A DNA stretch of 6,764 bases, taken from an uncultured bacterium (GTDB lineage: Bacteria > Actinomycetota > Coriobacteriia > Coriobacteriales > Coriobacteriaceae). The DNA is taken from NCBI GenBank assembly GCA_905216045.1, contig CAJMSL010000107.1:1-6764 (forward strand), in the 5' to 3' direction. Shown piece after piece: positions 6,000 through 6,764 of the stretch (position 1 is the stretch's first letter; the number at the start of each line of letters is the position of its first letter). The position numbers and the translations under genes were made by a program. The notes under the pieces are model-generated. The model saw only the letters and a program-made list of their open reading frames with translations. It did not search any database and was not told where the DNA came from.

Positions 6000-6122
6000 C
6001 TAAGTGAGTAGACTTTTTGGAACTTGCCGAGCTGACCATCCGTATTGCTTTATAAAGTCGCAGGTAAATGACTTGTTTCAAAACGGCCTGGTCGCCAAAG
6101 TGTCAAAAGTCTACTCACTTAG
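6000..6122. mobile_element. MITE-like element with 18-bp perfect terminal inverted repeats
   Basis: CTAAGTGAGTAGACTTTT (6000-6017) and its exact reverse complement (6105-6122) bound a 123-bp unit. The interior continues an imperfect fold: GACCA (6034-6038) with TGGTC (6089-6093), CCG (6040-6042) with CGG (6084-6086), and AGTC (6056-6059) with GACT (6070-6073). No transposase lies inside. A TA sits one base in from each end, so a TA-targeting (IS630/Tc1-like) origin is possible, but the symmetry makes target duplication unprovable here. One plus-strand frame stays open through the whole unit from a GTG at 6004. The right repeat supplies the stop codon of the adjacent minus-strand gene. Confidence 0.65.
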
Positions 6123-6764
6123 AACCGCAGCCGTCCACGATCGAGCTGTTTTGTGTCTAACGGGCATCTTTCCGTCGATTACTCCCAATTTTGTCCAGTC
6201 AACGAATAGCTCAGACCGGAGTAATGTCTCAGCCGTCTGCTCATCTGAGCTTTTATCACGATATTCAGCATCGAGCATCCTGCATACGGCCTTAACGATC
6301 GCGCGGAATCTATCCTCATCGGATATCTGTCTGTGTGTCAGGAGAAGTACATCGTAGCCCATGGCCTGAAGGGCTGTCATGCGGTCAGCGTCACGCAAGC
6401 CATCCCCTGCGCGTCCGTGCGAGGCCTTTCCCTGACATTCAATGGCCACCTGTCGCCTGCCGTCCGGCGAAGAAAGAAGTAGGTCGATATATACACGGGA
6501 CTTTTCCACAATCGCTCGAGCACTTGTGTTTAGCATCACTTCAACATTAAGCTCTATGCCGCAAAAACCTTCGCCTCCCAGGGCTCGCGGCAGTCCAAGC
6601 AACAAATACGCCTCGACCTCAAAAGGCGACGCGGCACCCAATGGAACGAGTTGCGATACCGCCATAAATCTATTGCCGCAACGCATCCCGCAAACATCTG
6701 AACAAAAACGGTCAAGGTCTCCGCCCAAAACCAAAGCGTCTCGACGCCATAAATTTGAGGCGGT
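6111..6764 (-). CDS. PD-(D/E)XK nuclease-like protein, 5' end outside the window
   Basis: The frame is open from the window edge (about TASNLWRRDALVLGG), so an internal TTG at 6734 is probably not the start and the N-terminus is missing. About 217 residues are visible. SPFEVEAYLLLGLP offers a helix with a conserved-looking Glu. IDLLLSSPDGRR gives an Asp (codon near 6485). VAIECQGK gives E-x-Q followed by K (Glu codon near 6440), separated by a 14-residue beta-hairpin-like stretch. DADRMTALQAMGYDVLLLT then resembles the R...L...GY-x-VL segment of Vsr/DUF559-type nucleases. I infer a restriction-endonuclease-like fold. From memory, Collinsella genomes carry many related proteins of unknown function, some with AbiEi-like N-termini, so a toxin-antitoxin or defence link is possible but untested. 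The final LSE and TAG stop are encoded by the right repeat of the MITE-like element, suggesting the native 3' end was altered. Confidence 0.68.
   Translation of the reverse strand, partial: TASNLWRRDALVLGGDLDRFCSDVCGMRCGNRFMAVSQLVPLGAASPFEVEAYLLLGLPRALGGEGFCGIELNVEVMLNTSARAIVEKSRVYIDLLLSSPDGRRQVAIECQGKASHGRAGDGLRDADRMTALQAMGYDVLLLTHRQISDEDRFRAIVKAVCRMLDAEYRDKSSDEQTAETLLRSELFVDWTKLGVIDGKMPVRHKTARSWTAAVLSE

Noticed and set aside
5993..6108. GTCAAAA direct repeat as a target-site duplication of the MITE-like element
   Set aside because: The second copy overlaps the inner end of the right inverted repeat rather than flanking it, so it does not fit a duplication.

Overview
The window looks like a chromosomal segment of a high-G+C, obligately anaerobic gut actinobacterium. 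Collinsella or a close Coriobacteriia relative is my best guess. This is an inference from gene content and style: a reverse rubrerythrin, an iron-dependent alcohol dehydrogenase paired with an aldehyde dehydrogenase, a Collinsella-like nuclease-fold protein, G/C-rich third codon positions and AGGAGG-type ribosome binding sites. No rRNA, tRNA or CRISPR array is visible.

Layout from left to right. Bases 1 to about 146 differ in composition from the rest and interrupt a minus-strand DUF2130-family gene (108-1034), which loses its C-terminal domain. A minus-strand intrinsic terminator (1093-1127) and a REP-like perfect palindrome (1131-1165) follow. They lie downstream of a metallophosphoesterase gene (1185-1730, minus). 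Next come a tiny bipolar-charged protein ending in GLFGGLFG (1797-1976, minus) and a stand-alone HIRAN-domain protein (1995-2321, minus); these two are closely spaced and probably co-transcribed. After a 122-nt gap lies a two-gene minus-strand operon, iron alcohol dehydrogenase (3833-5053) then aldehyde dehydrogenase (2444-3823), separated by 9 nt.

A 256-nt divergent intergenic region (5054-5309) separates that operon from the plus-strand reverse rubrerythrin gene (5310-5870). It holds a Rex-like inverted repeat on the operon side. On the rubrerythrin side it holds an AT-rich Fur/PerR-like palindrome, a good sigma-70-type promoter and a structured leader. Rubrerythrin ends at a strong terminator (5904-5934). 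A MITE-like element with 18-bp perfect terminal inverted repeats follows (6000-6122). Its right repeat supplies the stop codon of a minus-strand PD-(D/E)XK-like gene whose 5' part runs off the window (6111 to beyond 6764).

Functionally, the centre combines fermentative redox balance (alcohol and aldehyde dehydrogenases, possibly NADH-responsive through Rex) with peroxide defence (reverse rubrerythrin). The left side carries poorly characterised nucleic-acid-associated families (DUF2130, HIRAN, metallophosphoesterase). I do not see a complete novel multi-gene system. The most interesting signals are the junction in the DUF2130 gene, the two repeat elements, the GLFG micro-protein and the candidate redox operators.
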